Of a stretch of DNA of 64,000 nt, positions 12,241 to 22,229 are shown one piece after another. This stretch comes from Deroplatys truncata (lineage: Eukaryota > Arthropoda > Insecta > Mantodea > Mantidae), in NCBI GenBank assembly GCA_030765065.1, contig CM060989.1, positions 62,014,001 through 62,078,000 of the forward strand, read 5' to 3'. A program made the position numbers and the translations under genes. Position 1 is the stretch's first letter. Each line of letters starts with the position of its first letter. Under the pieces are notes generated by a model. The model worked only from the letters and a program-made list of their open reading frames with translations. It had not been told where the DNA came from and did no database searches.

Positions 12241-12781
12241 GCGTCAGCCGCTATATAGATTCTAAATGCATAAAGTTATTGACTTGGGGTTTTTTTCAAC
12301 TACAAAGCCATTGATAGTGAAATCTATTTTAAAACCGATGAAAATAGTAGGTAATAATGATTCTGTTGAGAATGTTAAAAATCTTAGCAGAAATATTGCT
12401 AATGATAACTTGTGATTTTTAAATTTGTTTTGTTAGATACTACAAAGGCCTTATTTTCTCAAGCTTAATATCTTAAAGTGTCTTTATTAATTGGTTATAT
12501 ATTTATTAAACAATTTCTTTCCATATTGTACTAAGACCTAAATATAAATAGGAAAAGTAAAAATCCATGGTTCACTGAAGAAGTGAGACTCGTGAGCAGC
12601 GAGATCCTAAGGCTTCGTGATATCTCGGGAATTAATGCGATTTTTCGGAAAAAAAGGCACATTACATCGCCAATAAAAATTAAAAATCTTCTACTAGAAG
12701 TGCCAAAGTTGAAGCTAATGTTAATTTTGTTGCTAATTCTAGCAATTCATGTAAAGCCGTCTCGTCCATTATAAATTAATA
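12241..12781. other. AT-rich spacer
   Basis: Unique-looking AT-rich sequence between the satellite and the second mariner. A 63-codon frame (12583-12774) has no recognisable motif. Confidence 0.4.
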
Positions 12782-12846
12782 CAAGGGGCTGTCCGAGAAG
12801 TACCCGATCTAACAAAGAAATCACACAAATTTTGAGAAGAAACACA

Positions 12847-14097
12847 CACTATGTGATCAAAAGTATCCGGACACCCCACAAACATACGTTTTTCCATCTT
12901 AGGTGCATTGTGCTGCCACCTGCTGCCTGGTATTCATTATCCGCGACCTCAGTAGTCATTAGACAACGTGAAACAGCAGAATGGGACGCTCCGTCGAACG
13001 CTCCACGGACTTCGAACGTGGTCAGGTGATTGGGTGTCACTTGTGTCAGAACTCTGTATGCGAGATTTCCACACTCCTAAACATCCATAGGTCCACTGTT
13101 TCTGATGTGATAGTGAAGTGGAAACGTGAAGGGACATGTACAGCACAAAAGCGTACAGGCCGACCTCGTCTATTGACTGACAGAGACCGCCGACATTTGA
13201 AGAGGGTCGTAAAGAGTAATAGGCAGACATCTATCCAGACCATCACACCGGAATTCCAAACTGTATCAGGATCCACTCCAAGTACTATGACAGTTAAGCG
13301 TGAGGTGAGAAGCCTTGGATTCCATGGTCGAGCGGCTGCTAATAAGCCACACATCACGCAGGAAAATGCCAAACGACGCCTTGCTTGGTGTAAGGAGCGT
13401 CAACATTACACGAATAAACAGTGGCAAAACGTTGTGTGGAGTGACGAATCACGGTACACAATGTGGCGATCCGATGGCAGGGTGTGGGTATAGCGAATGC
13501 CCGGTGAACGTCATCTGCCAGCGTGTGTAGTGCCAACAGTGAAATTCGGAGGTGGTGGTGTTATGGTATGGTCATGTTTTTCCTGGAGGGGGCTTGCACC
13601 CCTTGTTGTATTGCATGGTACGATTACAGCGCAGACCTACACTGATATTTTAAGCACCTTCTTGCTTCCCACTGTTGAAGAGCAATTCGGGGATGGCGAT
13701 TGCATCTTTCAACACGATCGAGCACCTGTTCATACTGCACGGGCTGTGGCAGAGTGATTACACGACAATAACATCCCTGTAATGGACTGGCCTGCACAGA
13801 GTCCTGACTTGAATCCTGTAGAACACCTTTGGGATGTTTTGGAACGCCGACTTCGTGCCAGGCCTCACCAACCTACATCGGTAACTCTCCTTAGTTCTGC
13901 ATTCCGTGAAGAATGGGCTGCCATTCTCCAAGAAACCTTCCAGCACCTGATTGAAAGTATGCCTGCGAGAGTGAACGCTGTCATCAAGGCTAAGGGTGGG
14001 CCAACACTATATTGACTTTCAGTATTACCGATGGAGGGCGCCACGAACTTGTACGTCATTTTCAGCCAGGTGTCCGGATACTTTTGATCACGTAGTG
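12847..14097 (+). mobile_element. Tc1-like transposon, nested in mariner B
   Basis: This 1251-bp element has about 29-bp terminal inverted repeats. The left begins CACTATGTGATCAAAAGTAT, and the right is the reverse complement with one mismatch near the tip (CACTACGTGATC). A TA follows the right end; the left neighbour is CA, a probable decay of the TA duplication. Mariner 3' sequence continues on both sides, so the order of events is mariner first, Tc1 second. It lies directly after the mariner stop codon. Confidence 0.95.
12981..14015 (+). pseudogene. Tc1 transposase, two nonsense codons only
   Basis: This is a single 345-codon frame, the normal Tc1 length, interrupted by TAG (13491-13493) and TGA (13755-13757) but with no frameshift. 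The N-terminus carries the paired-like HTH (STDFERGQVIG to VSDVIVKWKREG), then the GRPR minor-groove motif (TGRPRLLTDRD). The catalytic DDE core follows: [18 protein letters not shown] and SPDLNPVEHLWDVL. There are 34 positions between the second D and the E, giving DD34E. The TGA sits where sister proteins have tryptophan before LHDN, so a TGG to TGA transition is likely. This is the least-decayed transposase in the window and probably a recent arrival. Confidence 0.94.
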
Positions 14098-14100
14098 TAT

Positions 14101-15149
14101 TTATTTCTCTACATAGTCTCTTTTCAGCTCCATACACCTTTTCTAGTGGTGTTCAATAGCTTCGATACCCTGTTTACAGTGAGAACCGTCGAGTTCTGCA
14201 AAATAGCCATCAACTGCAAACTCCACCTCTTCATTGTTGGCAAATCTTTTACCACCGAGCCATTTCTTGAACTTTGGAATTAGAAAATAATCAGAGGGGA
14301 CTAAGTCTGGCGAATAGGGTGCATGAGAAAGCAATTCGAACTTTAACTCATTGATTTTGGCCATGACAATAATGGATGTGTGAACTGGTGCATTGTCTTG
14401 ATGAAACAGATCTTTCTTTTTCGCTAAATGCGGCCGTTTTTGATTGATTTCATCATTCAAACACTGCAATAAGTTTGCATAATACTCGCCATTGATTGTT
14501 TTTCCTTTTTGAAGATAATCAATGAAAATTATCCTACGCGCACCCCAAAAACTGACTTCATGAACTTGCCTGCAGATGGAACTGTCTTCGCCTTCATTGG
14601 AGCCGATTCTCCCCTTTCAATCCACTGTTTTGACTGTTCCTGCATCTCAGGTGTGAAGTGATGGATCCATATTTCATCCATGTTTATGAATCGACACAAA
14701 AACTCGGTTTTATTGCAGCAAAACATCGCCAAACACTCAACTGAAACATCCTCACGACGCTGCTTTTGTTGCATTGTGAGTAAACGCGACACCTATCTTG
14801 CCCACAGCTTTCTCATGTCTAAATTTTCAGTTAGTATGCGATGTACAGCACTTTTTGAAGTGCCTAGGATGTCTGCTGGCTCGCGCACTTTCAGTTGACG
14901 GTCATCCAATACCATTTTGTGGATTTTCTTCACAATTTCTGGCGTGGTCACCTCATTTGGTGGACCGCTGCGATGTTCGTCTTGGCAACTCGTACGGCCT
15001 CACTTAAACCCTGCCACCCAATACATTACTGTTGTAAATAAAGGAGCAGACTCCCCCAGAGTAGAATCTAGCTCAGCTTTAATATTAGTCGGACTGAGAC
15101 CTTTCAAATGAAAGTATTGTGTAACATAACGATGGCCAGTTTTATCCAT
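14101..15149 (-). pseudogene. Mariner transposase pseudogene (copy B)
   Basis: It starts at MDKTGHRYVTQYF (15149). An in-frame stop follows VAGFK where other copies read FKRGRTSC. The middle part includes MDEIWIHHFTPE with the first catalytic D retained. The C-terminal part has HQDNAPVHTS and LVPSDYFL with DD34D spacing, then ends in VEK-stop at 14101. There are frameshifts between the three open segments. The nested Tc1 begins a few bases past this stop. Confidence 0.9.
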
Positions 15150-15329
15150 GCTTACAAATTTGCTGAGAGAGTTCATTATTAATGGCTGCCAAGCAATTAT
15201 TAAACAACGTAGCATCGTCAAACTTCAAACTTAAACTTTATAAGGTTGGTACTTTCTACCATAGTCATTTGTTTGAAACAACAACCGCTCTATATACATC
15301 AGGTCGGGTACTTCTGGGACTGCCCTTGT

Positions 15330-15590
15330 ACCTCAGAAAGTGTGATGATATAACAGTACATCGGTTTAGTGACCCGTCGACCAAGCAGCCCTCTAGCGTC
15401 CAAGGGCATTTGCTCTTTCCTTTGAGCAATCATCCGCACCATCTGTTCGGCTCCGCCATACGCCACCGACCCGGAGAAACCACGAAAAACACATGGTCTG
15501 TTGGGAATCAAAGCCGGGTCCCCTCTCGAATGGGAGGCTCACATGATACCGCGGAGACATCTCACTAGATCATATTTCTGGGAGTATAAT
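15330..15590 (-). repeat. Probable tRNA-derived SINE remnant
   Basis: The minus strand shows CCCATTCGAGAGGGGACCC and a box-B-like GCTTTGATTCCC, then GTTTTTCGTGGTTTCTCCGG, the phrase that follows the tRNA head in the other SINE families here. The 3' end is not identifiable. Confidence 0.4.
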
Positions 15591-15940
15591 TACTGGCTTG
15601 GATTGCGGTTTCGCTGGCATTCACTAACAATAGGGTGTACCTCCTTCAGCGCTAAGCCGAAGGGTTTAGCAACCCACATCAATGTCGTTAAACTGCGCTG
15701 CCTGACTGCAGCGGATTACCTCCCACGCATGGCATTCAAACGTGATTGCTAAACTAGCTCTGTCTGTTCCAAACACAATTCTATTCCCCATCTTGCTCTC
15801 TCTAAATTTTCTTAAAACTCCGTATAGATCCGCTTATTTGAGTGTTTTCTGTGCCAAGGCCTCTGGTATTACACGTGCTCCACTATCTCCTTTTATTTGC
15901 TCTATCGCTTGCTAGAGGAAGATCGATGTCCGACCCAAAA
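15591..15940. other. Unassigned spacer
   Basis: Mixed-composition sequence with no recognisable gene or repeat. The 83-codon frame ending near 15752 has no motif. Confidence 0.35.
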
Positions 15941-16270
15941 ATGTTGTATTGACATTACTGGGTATACAAATTCTCTTAGGAAAGTTATTTTCCTATCTAC
16001 TTTATTTAAATCAGATAAACCTTTCCGGAAATAACTGCATTACACACTTCGTAATGGATACAAAGGGAATAACACTAGTAAAATGTTTGATAACTGCATG
16101 CTATACGCCGGCCTTAAAATACCACGTCATCACGAGAAGCAACTCAAAATCGACATGACTTTAAAGGGATGACAAAATATTGAACAATTCTAACCATTTA
16201 TAATGGATATCTTGGAAATGGCTGACATAACAAAAAAGTTATTTGAAATAAACTGTTTTAAAGATTAAAT
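15941..16270 (+). repeat. Family B repeat, 5' half
   Basis: Matches the B subfamily head: CTATCTACTTTATTTAAATC, ACTGCATTACACACTTCG, ATGGATACAAAGGGAA, GCCGGCCTTAAAATACC, ACCATTTATAATGGATATC. It stops at about the position of the internal A-tract. Confidence 0.65.
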
Positions 16271-16479
16271 TTAATTTATTTATTTACTGTGGCAGAGCTA
16301 AGGCCATAAGGTCTTCTCTTCTGCTCAACGATCTAGAACAAGCCTGAATACAATATTACGATCACATTGATGGTACACAGATAATATTTAAAGGAACACA
16401 AAACAGAAATAACACAAATATTAGAGAAACAGTATAGTTAAGTTTGAGGCAGTATCATATAGCTTAAATTATAACAGCT

Positions 16480-17106
16480 TAAATTATAATTGTATAATAT
16501 AAAATATAATAACAGCCCGCCTGAAAGAAATATCTGTATAATATATAAAGTGTATATTACAGTCATTGTATTATGTTTATTTTATTGTGTACATGTATAA
16601 AATGTTATGTGAATGTATTGCGTAGTTTAATAATGTAAGAGCTGTGAGAATAGAAGTAGCTGATTTACGTAGCAAACAGAATTACAATGTAGAAGCCGAA
16701 AGTTGCTAACAATGAGGTAACCTTGAGACAACAATTAATTATAAAGTTTAAAAAAGGCTACTAAAAGCTCTTGGAATAATAATAAGGTAATATTAAAACA
16801 GTTTATAAATAGCCAACGAAAACTAGAAAAGCTAAAAGTTAAATAAAGGTATTCTATTGGAGTAGGATTAGCCAATTAGAGACTAGAAACAGAGAAAATG
16901 TACAAATTCAAGCGGTAGACGCTACAGGAAAGCGTATCCAAGCAGTTCGGTTCGGTACGGGTTCAGTGTGAGACATGGAAATTCATTGTGGTGAGAATAA
17001 TATAAAGTTTACCTGTTAAAAGTGCAGTTAACAATAATGTCACAGCTCTATAGTAGGATATATCAGTGAAGTGGTATTTAATCGTTTGAAAAAATTAATA
17101 AAAAAA
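16480..17106 (+). repeat. LTR-leader-like repeat, copy R2 (left part)
   Basis: Parallel to 2860-3470: ATAACAGCCCGCCTG, TGTAAGAGCTGTGAGAAT, GTTGCTAACAATGAGGTAA, AAGGTATTCTATTGGAGTAG, GTCACAGCTCTATA and ATATCAGTGAAGTGG. It is split by the family A copy at 17107-18005 and resumes at about 18010. Confidence 0.6.
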
Positions 17107-18005
17107 ACTGAGGTGTTACACTCACATGACATTCTCTACTCTTGTACAAACTATTTTTACAAACGCTTATTCTCCATCTACTTCATGTTAATCGAGATAA
17201 ACATTTGCAGACTCTTATCTTATTGCTAAGTTTCTTGTGGATGTAAGGGGAAAATATATTTACAAAGGCAATATAGAAATACAGTAGCTTTTAAGCATAT
17301 ACATATCTCTTAATAACTGGTTGCTAAGTGCAGCACCATTCCCTTTGCCACAGATTAATACTCTTTGCATATCCAGGACAAAAAATGAATAACGAATTCC
17401 CATTTGAGAAAATAAGTATTGGAAAATTTAAGGGAATAACAAGCAATATCTCGAAAATGGTTCACTCAACAACAAAAATGTATATGACAGAAATTGTGTA
17501 TTTTAACGCGATCTACATTTTTTGTGTAGTAAAATTTTGTCTGTCTCTTATGGTTTACCAGTTATGCAAAAGTTGTTCACAATAAAGAATACTTTTGGAG
17601 ACATTCCCAGAAAATTCGAGATATACATTTTATTTGTCATGAAAATATCTTAAACATATGATATTTTAATCAAAATCGTTAGAGCCATTTTTGAGAAAAT
17701 TAAAATTTTAGAAAAATGTTCCATGTAAAGGGTAATCTGGGGTGGGGGGATTTTCTTGAAAACTTCGTGTCGCATCTCTGGAAGATACTGAACCTAAATA
17801 CCAAGTTTGGTGTTTAACCAACTGTTCGTTTCTGAAAACGAACACACAGACAGACAGACACAAACATGGACATGTTTCCAAAAATGTTTTTTTTTTTTTT
17901 TTGGATTCAGGGGGTATGAAAACATATTCTCGGTGAAATCTCGGTATCGAAATTTTGGGTGGAATACAATACTTCCCTTACTTACTATACGTAGTAGAGA
18001 AAGTA
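17107..18005 (+). mobile_element. Family A element, complete, inside repeat R2
   Basis: Full copy from CTGAGGTGTTACACTCACATG to GTAGTAGAGAAAGT. R1 at 3.46 kb shows the uninterrupted site as TTAATAAAAAGG; here an A-tract lies on both sides of the copy. The inner CA run is short (ACACACAGACAGACAG). It contains no ORF with a domain. Confidence 0.9.
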
Positions 18006-18009
18006 AAAA

Positions 18010-18300
18010 AAAGTTAAATACAATTATAATATGCGTAAGCCTTCATTCCTTAGCCGTACCAGTCCTGTTAAGAGATACGTGCTCTGCAAAATACTAATGA
18101 CGCAGCCGAAGTATACATACATATATAATATTTAAATAAACATAACAATAAAAAAGTTGGTTGTTAAACGTGGGGCGATGGCCACCGGAAAGTTTATACC
18201 GTACGTGGGGCGAACACTCCTAGAAACAAGCTCCCGAAAATTGGCATCCATGGTATAAAACAGCTTCAAAATGGTGCCTATCGTGGTGCAACCGCAACAA
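18010..18300 (+). repeat. LTR-leader-like repeat, copy R2 (right part)
   Basis: This continues the homology with 3480-3860: GTAAGCCTTCATTC, TAAGAGATACGTG, ATGACGCAGCCGA, then AACGTGGGGCGATGGCCACC and CGTGGGGCGAAC. The GTGGGGCGA phrases are typical of the sequence just after a primer-binding site in insect LTR elements, which is why I suspect an LTR origin. Confidence 0.5.
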
Positions 18301-18800
18301 TAATAAACTCTGCAAGTTAATTGAAAATATAAAGAAACTAAGTTAATAGTAATGAATATCTTACAAATATGGCATACGTACACAAATATACATCGAAAAT
18401 GATATTTCTTCTAAGTTAACGATTATTTTTAACTAAAATCTGCAACCCGTGACGAAAAGCATATAAAGTATGACAGCCCGTGACATCTTGTGGAAGTGAA
18501 TCCCAGAGCCTAGCAACCTTCACAGTAAAAGATGATTCAAAGTATGTGACGATTTTCCGAGCATGTATGAAGGTTGTGAGACGAGGACAAACTTTTAAAG
18601 CGAGAAGCTAGGTATGTAGGGGAAGAAGTGTGAATAAGTTTAAAGAGAAGTAAAAGACAATGAATGTTTCTACGGTCAACTAGACGGAACCATGACAACT
18701 GGTGGAGACATGGTGTTATTGTGATCGTAACGACGTACACCATTGATGTAACGTATACACGTATTGTCCGTGAAGAGGGAATCACAATAATCATTTAATA
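18301..18800 (-). pseudogene. Non-LTR retrotransposon reverse transcriptase, C-terminal remnant
   Basis: The minus strand carries, across three frames, the C-terminal hallmarks of jockey/CR1-type LINE reverse transcriptases. In order they are DYCDSLF, NTCIRYINGVRRYDH, LLLLFKLIHTSSPTYLASRF, and the terminal motif SFTVKVARLWDSLPQDV, ending at a stop at 18416-18418. The order and spacing match the family's end, but the palm domain is absent, there is a deletion after DYCDSLF, and at least two frameshifts occur. It is a dead 5'-truncated copy. The clade assignment is from remembered family motifs. Confidence 0.72.
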
Positions 18801-18814
18801 ATTATATAATATTA

Positions 18815-19195
18815 CTTCCAAATGAAGAGGGTTTCATAGCCTATTCCCAGAAAATTAAAACCATACCATTGTCATGTAAATATCTTTAATATATGGTATT
18901 TTAATCAAAATCGTAGGAGTCAGTTTTTGGAAATAAGAAATTTCGAAAAATGTTCCATAAAAAGGGTAGTTTGGGGTGGTGATTTTCTTGAAAATCTTAG
19001 TGTCGTATTCCTGGAACTTAAATATCCAGTTTGGTATTTAACCGAATTTTCATTTTGAGTTTTTTTTTCTAAAAATGTTTCGTTTTGGATTCAGTAGCCT
19101 CAAAACTTATATTTTCGATAAAATCTCGATATCGAATTTTTCGGTGGAATACTATATTCACTCTACCTACTATAGGTAAGCAGTAGAGAACGTAG
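18815..19195 (+). repeat. Diverged family A/B 3' part
   Basis: Contains AATATATGGTATTTTAATC, AAAATCGTAGGAGTCA, AAAGGGTAGTTTGGGGTGG, AATCTCGATATCGAATT and CAGTAGAGAACGTA. No CA microsatellite remains. It is followed at once by an inverted copy. Confidence 0.7.
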
Positions 19196-19226
19196 AAATC
19201 AAACCCCTTTTTGTTTTTGTGCTTTT

Positions 19227-19937
19227 ATTTTCTCTACTACGTATAGTAAGTAGGGGACGTATTGCATTCCATCCAAAAATTCGATACCGAGATTTCACCG
19301 GAAGTACATGTTTTGATAACGCCTGAATCCAAAAAAAAGCATTTTTGGAAACATGTCCGTGTGTGCGTCTGTGTGTGTGAACAGGTAACTCAGAAACAAA
19401 CAGTCGGATAAACACCAAACTTGATATTTAGGTTCAGTATCTTCCAGAGATGCGACACGAAGGTTTTCAAGAAAATCCCCCCTCTCCAGACTACCCTTTA
19501 CATGGAACATTTTTCGAACATTTTAATTTTCTCATAACTGGTAAACCATAAGAGATACACGAAATTTTACGACAAAAAATGTAGATCGCGTTAAAATACA
19601 CAATTTATGCCATATACATATATTTTGTTGAGTGAACCGTTTTCGAGATATTGCTTGTTATTCCCTTAAATTTTCCAATACTTATACTTTTTCTCAAATG
19701 GGAATTCCTTATTCATTTTTTTTTTTGTCATGGTAATGCAAAGAGAATGGAATACTCCACATAGCAACCAGCTCTTAAAATATTTGACTATAGCTTAAAA
19801 CCTACCTATTACCCTTGCACCTACAAGAAAATTAGCAATAAGATTAACATCTCGATTAACATGAATCATATGGAGAATAAGCGTTCGTAAACAATTTTTG
19901 TACAAAAGTAGAGAAAGTCATGTGAGTGTAACACAAC
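19227..19937 (-). repeat. Family A element, minus orientation
   Basis: It runs on the minus strand from ATGTGAGTGTAACAC at the right to TTTTCTCTACTACGTATAG at the left, with the usual internal order. It forms an inverted pair with the preceding partial copy. Confidence 0.82.
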
Positions 19938-20231
19938 AGAAATTTTTAATCATTATATCATACACACATTCATACTTCCAGACTCTGGGGAGGATATGGA
20001 TTAATCTAGGCTAGAGAAAAATTCCCACCCCCAGCCAGGAATCTAACAGCAAAATTTAGATGCTGAATCTCAGGAAATCCCATCAAAAAGCGTGTGTTGC
20101 TTCCGATTGCGTAAGATTGCCTGACGTAGAACCAAAACACGGAAAACTCGGACACAGTGCAGACTTCGTACGAACTGTGATTGATTCATAAATGTAGCTG
20201 CTGGCGTCAGAACCTCCTGCAAGAGAAAAAA

Positions 20232-21087
20232 TCTGATGTGTTACACTCACATGACTTTCTCTACTCTTGTACAATCTAATTTTACAAACGCCTATTCTCC
20301 ATATGCTTCATGTTAATCGAGATATCGAGATGTCAATCTTATTGATAATTTTCTTGTAGATGCAAGGGGAATATGGTAGCGATAGTCAAATATTTTAACG
20401 CTGGTTGCTATGTGGCGCATTCCATTCTCTTTGCATGTCAGGACATATAAAAATGAATAACGTATTTGAGAAAAAGTATAAGTATTGGAAAATTCAAGGA
20501 AATAACAAGCAATATCTCGAAAACGGTTCACTCAACAAAAGAAATGTATATGACATAAGTTGTGTATTTTAACGCGATCTACATTTTTTGTGTAGTAAAA
20601 TTTTGTCTATCTCTTATGGTTTACCAGTTATGCAAAAGGCGTTCACAGTGAAGAATACTTTTGGAGACATTCCCAGAAAATTCGAGATATACATTTCATT
20701 TCTCATGACATTATCTTAAACATATGATATTTTCATCAAAATCGTTAGAGCCATTTTTGAGAAAATTAAAATTTTAGAAAAATTTTCCATGTAAAGGGTA
20801 GTCTGGAGTGGGGGGATTTTCCTGAAAACCTTCGTGTCGCATCTCTGGAAGATACTGAACCTAAATACCAAGTTTGGTGCTTATCCGACTGTTCGTTTTT
20901 TGAGTTATGCTGTTCACAGACACACACACACACACACACACACAGACACACACACGGACATGTTTCAAAAAATCCTTTTTTTTGGATTCAGGAGATCTCA
21001 AGACATATATTTCCGGTGAAATCTCGGTATCGAATTTTTGGGTGGAATGCAATACTTCCCCTACTTACTATACGTAGTAGAGAAAGT
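20232..21087 (+). mobile_element. Family A element, complete reference copy
   Basis: 856 bp flanked by A-tracts (GAGAAAAAA before, AAAAA after). The left terminus is TCTGATG, followed by a perfect 5-bp stem with a 7-nt loop (ATGTG 20236-20240, CACAT 20248-20252). A 12-bp ACTTTCTCTACT at 20254-20265 is repeated inverted as AGTAGAGAAAGT at 21076-21087. A CA/CACAGA microsatellite lies near 20916-20955. There is no protein-coding frame. Confidence 0.93.
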
Positions 21088-21213
21088 AAAAAGCGCACTG
21101 GGTTTCTGTTCCTTGTCACAGAGCTATATTAAGTTGTCGCATCGTTTAAAACCATAGCTGTATTAGTCGCATAATACTATTGGGGTATTATATGGTATAA
21201 ATTAACTTAAGTT

Positions 21214-21480
21214 GTACTTATGAACGCTCTTTAACTCCTATGGTTCTTAGCGTTCCATTCTATATTGGACGTGAAAGACCGGAAATGTTGCTCATAGCCT
21301 CTTTATTAAGCTCGGGGTTCTTTTACATGCCGTAAATCTACGACGTGGGTTTTGCTTTACTTCCCTTCTGAAGGAAGCCATGCTAAAGAGTTTTATGCCC
21401 GAAAAACATCCATCCCCTCCGCCGGGTTTGAACCCGCCACCATGGGAACCATGTGGTACCCCAAGACCATGGAGGACGAC
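21214..21480 (-). repeat. SINE-P copy 2
   Basis: Minus-sense SINE. The head (right end) has GGTGGCGGGTTCAAACCC as box B, and the tail (left end) is the degraded GCGTTCATAAGTAC. The box A region is damaged. Confidence 0.85.
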
Positions 21481-21619
21481 AATATACGGTATAATATATG
21501 GTATTATTGGCAATATTAGTTAGACTGGTGACATGAATGTTTGTAAGGAATATGAACACTTTTTGTTTTGAAAAATGATATTAATATCGTCATACTAGTA
21601 ATATTATACCTATACAATA

Positions 21620-21776
21620 CGAGGGATGTCCCAGAAGTATCCGACCTAACAAAGAAAACACAAAACTTTTGGGAAAAAACATATGTATTTCTCTACATAG
21701 TCTCCTTTCAGCTCGATACACTTTTCCCAGCGATGTTCAATAGCTTCGATATCCTGTTTATAGTGAGAACCGTCGA
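21620..21776 (-). mobile_element. Mariner 3'-terminal fragment (copy C)
   Basis: This is one TIR (CGAGGGATGTCCCAGAAG) and about 130 bp of the adjoining transposase C-terminal coding end, in the same family as copies A, B, D and E. It stops abruptly at CCGTCGA, where THAP-like coding sequence begins. No second TIR is present. Confidence 0.88.
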
Positions 21777-21950
21777 ATAATATGGCTTAAAGTGTTTTGA
21801 GCATACAGTAGAGATGAAAACATTGAATGCAGCTTTAAGTTGATATCCATGTATCCAAGCTTTCTGCAGTTTAAGGTCTTTTAGAAAGTTGTGATACACG
21901 ATTTCTGTGCCTTTCGTTTTTCTGATGTGTGACCACCTACCACTGCACAT
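21777..21950 (-). pseudogene. THAP-domain exon fragment
   Basis: On the minus strand a possible acceptor (AAAATTTCAG) precedes an open frame beginning MCSGRWSHIRKTKG. It then reads IVYHNFLKDLKLQKAWI and ISTVCSKHFKPYY. THAP zinc fingers are C2CH modules with an FHxFP-like block, an invariant tryptophan (here KAWI) and a C-x2-H near the end (here CSKHF), all in the expected order. The first zinc-binding cysteine would lie in a preceding exon or is lost. The frame ends where the mariner fragment starts. It could derive from a P-element-type transposase or a host THAP gene; I cannot tell which. Confidence 0.6.
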
Positions 21951-22229
21951 CTGAAATTTTATTATCCTATAATAAATAAATGACAATACCTATAATATAG
22001 GTCCTGTAAGGTTTCTTAGTAAAGATTTGTATCTCATCACTATTCTACATTAAATAATGTAAACCTATTTTAATAATATCAATTAATTAAATAGTTACAT
22101 TGCTTAAGAATAAAATAAATAAAAAGGCTGTTATAAATTGTTACTTGTTAAAATATGCAAATCCACCTTCTGGTGCATTCGAAAGGAAATCATGATTTGT
22201 TAAAATGCTCTCGACAGAAATGAATAAAA

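Larger units (their letters stand above)
12782..15328 (-). mobile_element. Mariner copy B, split by a Tc1 element
   Basis: Same family as copy A. The left terminus is CAAGGGGCTGTCC, the right terminus ends GGGACTGCCCTTG, and TA duplications lie at 12780-12781 and 15329-15330. Without the 1251-bp Tc1 inside, the element is about 1.3 kb, the expected length. Transposase is on the minus strand. Confidence 0.92.
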
